A DNA stretch of 64,000 nucleotides from Synaphobranchus kaupii (taxonomy: Eukaryota; Chordata; Actinopteri; Anguilliformes; Synaphobranchidae): contig CM056397.1 in NCBI GenBank assembly GCA_029718625.1, positions 248,001 to 312,000 of the forward strand, written 5' to 3'. The notes beneath the pieces were generated by a model. The model was not told the origin of the DNA. It did not search any database and saw only the letters and a list, made by a program, of their open reading frames with translations. How positions within the stretch are numbered: the first letter of the stretch is position 1; the number at the start of each line of letters is the position of its first letter. This document shows positions 61,888 through 64,000 of this stretch, piece after piece. The translations under genes were made by a program, and so were the position numbers.

Positions 61888-63785
61888 TCCCTCTGTATTT
61901 ACCCACACTTTCTCAGTATCTACCCCCACACCCTCTGTATTTACCCCCACTTTCTCAGTGTCTACCCCCACTCCCTCTGTATTTACCCACACTTTCTCAG
62001 TATCTACCCCCACACCCTCTGTATTTACCCACACTTTCTCAGTATCTACCCCCACTCCCTCTGTATTTACCTCCACTTCCTAATTATCTACCCCCACTCC
62101 CTCTGTATTTACACCCACTTTCTCCGTATCTACCCCAATTCCCTCTGTATTTACCCACACTTTCTCAGTATCTACCCCCACACCCTCTGTATTTACCCAC
62201 ACTTTCTCAGTATCTACCCCCACTCCCTCTGTATTTACACCCACTTTCTCCGTATCTACCCCAATTCCCTCTGTATTTACCCACACTTTCTCAGTATCTA
62301 CCCCCATTCCCTGTGTATTTACCCCCACTCCCTCTGTATCTACCCCCACTCCCTCTGTATTTACCTCCACTTCCTAATTATCTACCCTACTCCCTCTGTA
62401 TTTACACCCACTTTCTCAGTATCTACCCCAATTCCCTCTGTATTTACCCACACTTTCTCAATATCTACCCCCACACCCTTTGTATTTACCCCCAGTTTCT
62501 CAGTATCTACCTCCACTCCCTCTGTATTTAGCCCCACTTCCTCAGTATCTACCCCCACTCCCTCTGTATTTACACCCACTTTCTCAGTATCTACCCCAAA
62601 TTCCCTCTGTATTTACCCACACTTTCTCAGTATCTACCCCCACACCCTCTGTATTTACCCCCACTTTCTCAGTATCTACCCCAATTCCCTCTGTATTTAC
62701 CCACACTTTCTCAGTATCTACCCCCACACCCTCTGTATTTACCCACACTTTCTCAGTATCTACCCCCACTCCCTCTGTATTTACCTCCCCTTCCTAATTA
62801 TCTACCCCCACTCCCTCTGTATTTACACCCACTTTCTCAGTATCTACCCCAATTCCCTCTGTATTTACCCACACTTTATCAGTATCTACCCCATTCCCTG
62901 TGTATTTACCCCCACTCCCTCTGTATCTACCCCACTCCCTCTGTATTTACCTCCACTTCCTAATTATCTACCCCCACTCCCTCTCTATTTACCCCCACTT
63001 TCTCAGTATCTACCCCCACTCCCTCTGTATTTACCCACACTTTCTCAGTATCTACCCCATTCCCTGTGTATTTACCCCCACTCCCTCTGTATTTACCCCC
63101 ACTTTCTCAGTATCGACCCCCACTCCCTCTGTATTTACCCCTACTTCCTCAGTATCTACCCCCACTTTCTCAGTATCTACCCCCACTCCCCCTGTATTTA
63201 CCCACACTTTCTCAGTATCTACCCCCATTCCCTGTGTATTTACCCCCACTCCCTCTGTATTTACCTCGACTTCCTAATTATCTACCCCCACTCCCTCTGT
63301 ATTTACCTCCAATTCCTAATTATCTAGCCCCACTCCCTCTGTATTTACACCCACTTTCTCCGTATCTACCCCAATTCCCTCTGTATTTACCCACACTTTC
63401 TCAGTATCTACCCCCACTCCCTCTGTATTTACCCACACTTCCTCAGTATCTACCCCAATTCCCTCTGTATTTACCCACACTTTCTCAATATCTACCCCCA
63501 CACCCTTTGTATTTACCCCCAGTTTCTCAGTATCGACCCCCACTCCTTCTGTATTTACCCCCACTTCCTCAGTATCTACCCCCACTCCCTCTGTATTTAC
63601 ACCCACTTTCTCAGTATCTACCCCAATTCCCTCTGTATTTACCCACACTTTCTCAGTATCTACCCCCACACCCTCTGTATTTGCCCCCACTTTCTCAGTA
63701 TCTACCCCAATTACCTCTGTATTTACCCACACTTTCTCAGTATCTACCCCCACACCCTCTGTATTTACCCCCACTTTCTCAGTGT
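61888..63785. repeat. 1,908-bp higher-order repeat, copy 2
   Basis: Follows copy 1 directly. It diverges near 63786, where CAGTGTCTACC replaces the CAGTATCTACC of copy 1. Confidence 0.85.
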
Positions 63786-64000
63786 CTACCCCCACTCCCT
63801 CTGTATTTACCCACACTTTCTCAGTATCTACCCCCACACCCTTTGTATTTACCCACACTTTCTCAGTATCTACCCCCACACCCTCTGTATTTACCCACAC
63901 TTTCTCAGTATCTACCCCCACTCCCTCTGTATTTACACCCACTTTCTCAGTATCTACCCCAATTCCCTCTGTATTTACCCACACTTTCTCAGTATCTACC

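Larger units (their letters stand above)
35400..64000. repeat. Giant 42-bp (2 x 21-bp) minisatellite or satellite array
   Basis: At least 28.6 kb, continuing past the window. The 42-bp unit consists of two related 21-bp monomers, one with core CCCTCTGTATTTACCC and one with core TTCTCAGTATCTACCCCC, each ending CACT. This gives roughly 680 dimers. Recurrent variants are TTCCTAATTATCTA, TTCCCTGTGTATTTACC, TTGTCAGTATCTTCCCC, TTCCACCGTATCTACC and CTCCGTATCTACCCCAATT. Degenerate monomers begin near 35400 and clean units near 35540. The plus strand is C/T-rich with very few CpG. All three plus frames (motifs SVFTHTFSVSTPTP, LYLPPLSQYLPPLP, CIYPHFLSIYPHSL) and one minus frame (VGVDTEKVWVNTEG) remain open until single-base indels or the TAATTATC variant. 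This explains many long ORFs, including 39860-44908. No start context, introns or codon bias support a gene. Confidence 0.97.

Noticed and set aside
35400..64000. CRISPR array
   Set aside because: Adjacent units are contiguous and all similar, without unique spacers. The context is a eukaryotic genome.
35400..64000. Telomeric repeat
   Set aside because: The G-rich strand is GGGTAGATA and GGGTAAATA type with a 21-bp period, not TTAGGG.

Overview
The window looks like ray-finned fish (probably teleost) nuclear DNA. It has low coding density, introns with GT/AG signals, tRNA-derived SINE sequence, Tc1/mariner foldback elements, an L2/CR1-type LINE and a chromodomain Gypsy retrotransposon of the kind common in fish. 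The species cannot be named from the sequence. No intact host protein-coding gene was found. Almost everything recognisable is mobile or tandemly repeated DNA.

Layout. (1) 1-9.96 kb: a LINE on the minus strand (ORF1 with coiled coil and SGNH esterase, then ORF2 endonuclease) is split by a complete 6,960-bp Ty3/Gypsy chromovirus at 1189-8148. That insertion has two 1.3-kb LTRs, TG...CA ends and a 5-bp target duplication (GTTTC). Its gag and pol are broken by two in-frame stops and several frameshifts. (2) 9.96-24.5 kb: mostly unannotated AT-rich DNA. It holds two Gypsy-type LTR 3' ends (11.5-11.8 kb, and a probable solo LTR at 12.34-13.43 kb), a diverged inverted repeat at 14 kb inside possible hAT-like ends, a 180-bp MITE at 17.1 kb and a 1,161-bp Tc1-type foldback element at 21.51-22.67 kb. 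(3) 24.5-31.8 kb: a cluster of nested inverted repeats. The largest has two almost identical arms of about 1.34 kb (27286-28624 and 28850-30186) around a 225-bp spacer. The spacer and right arm carry spliced exons of a GIN1/Ginger-like integrase whose second catalytic Asp is Asn. Each arm also holds one copy of a tRNA-derived SINE. An outer inverted repeat contains a 22-bp minisatellite. On the right side only, it is interrupted by a defective Tc1, so the left side preserves the empty site. (4) 31.8-35.4 kb: no recognised feature. (5) 35.4-64.0 kb, running off the right edge: one minisatellite array of at least 28.6 kb. Its 42-bp unit is a dimer of two related 21-bp monomers, and it contains higher-order duplications (1,638 bp, 1,908 bp and others).

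The array is the most striking object. Because 21 and 42 are multiples of three, all three plus frames and one minus frame stay open for long stretches. This creates apparent proteins of up to 1,682 residues, which I do not accept as genes. The combination of a very large array with a nearby cluster of young palindromes points to a rearrangement-prone locus. That interpretation is inference, and assembly artefact must be excluded for the palindrome and the array.
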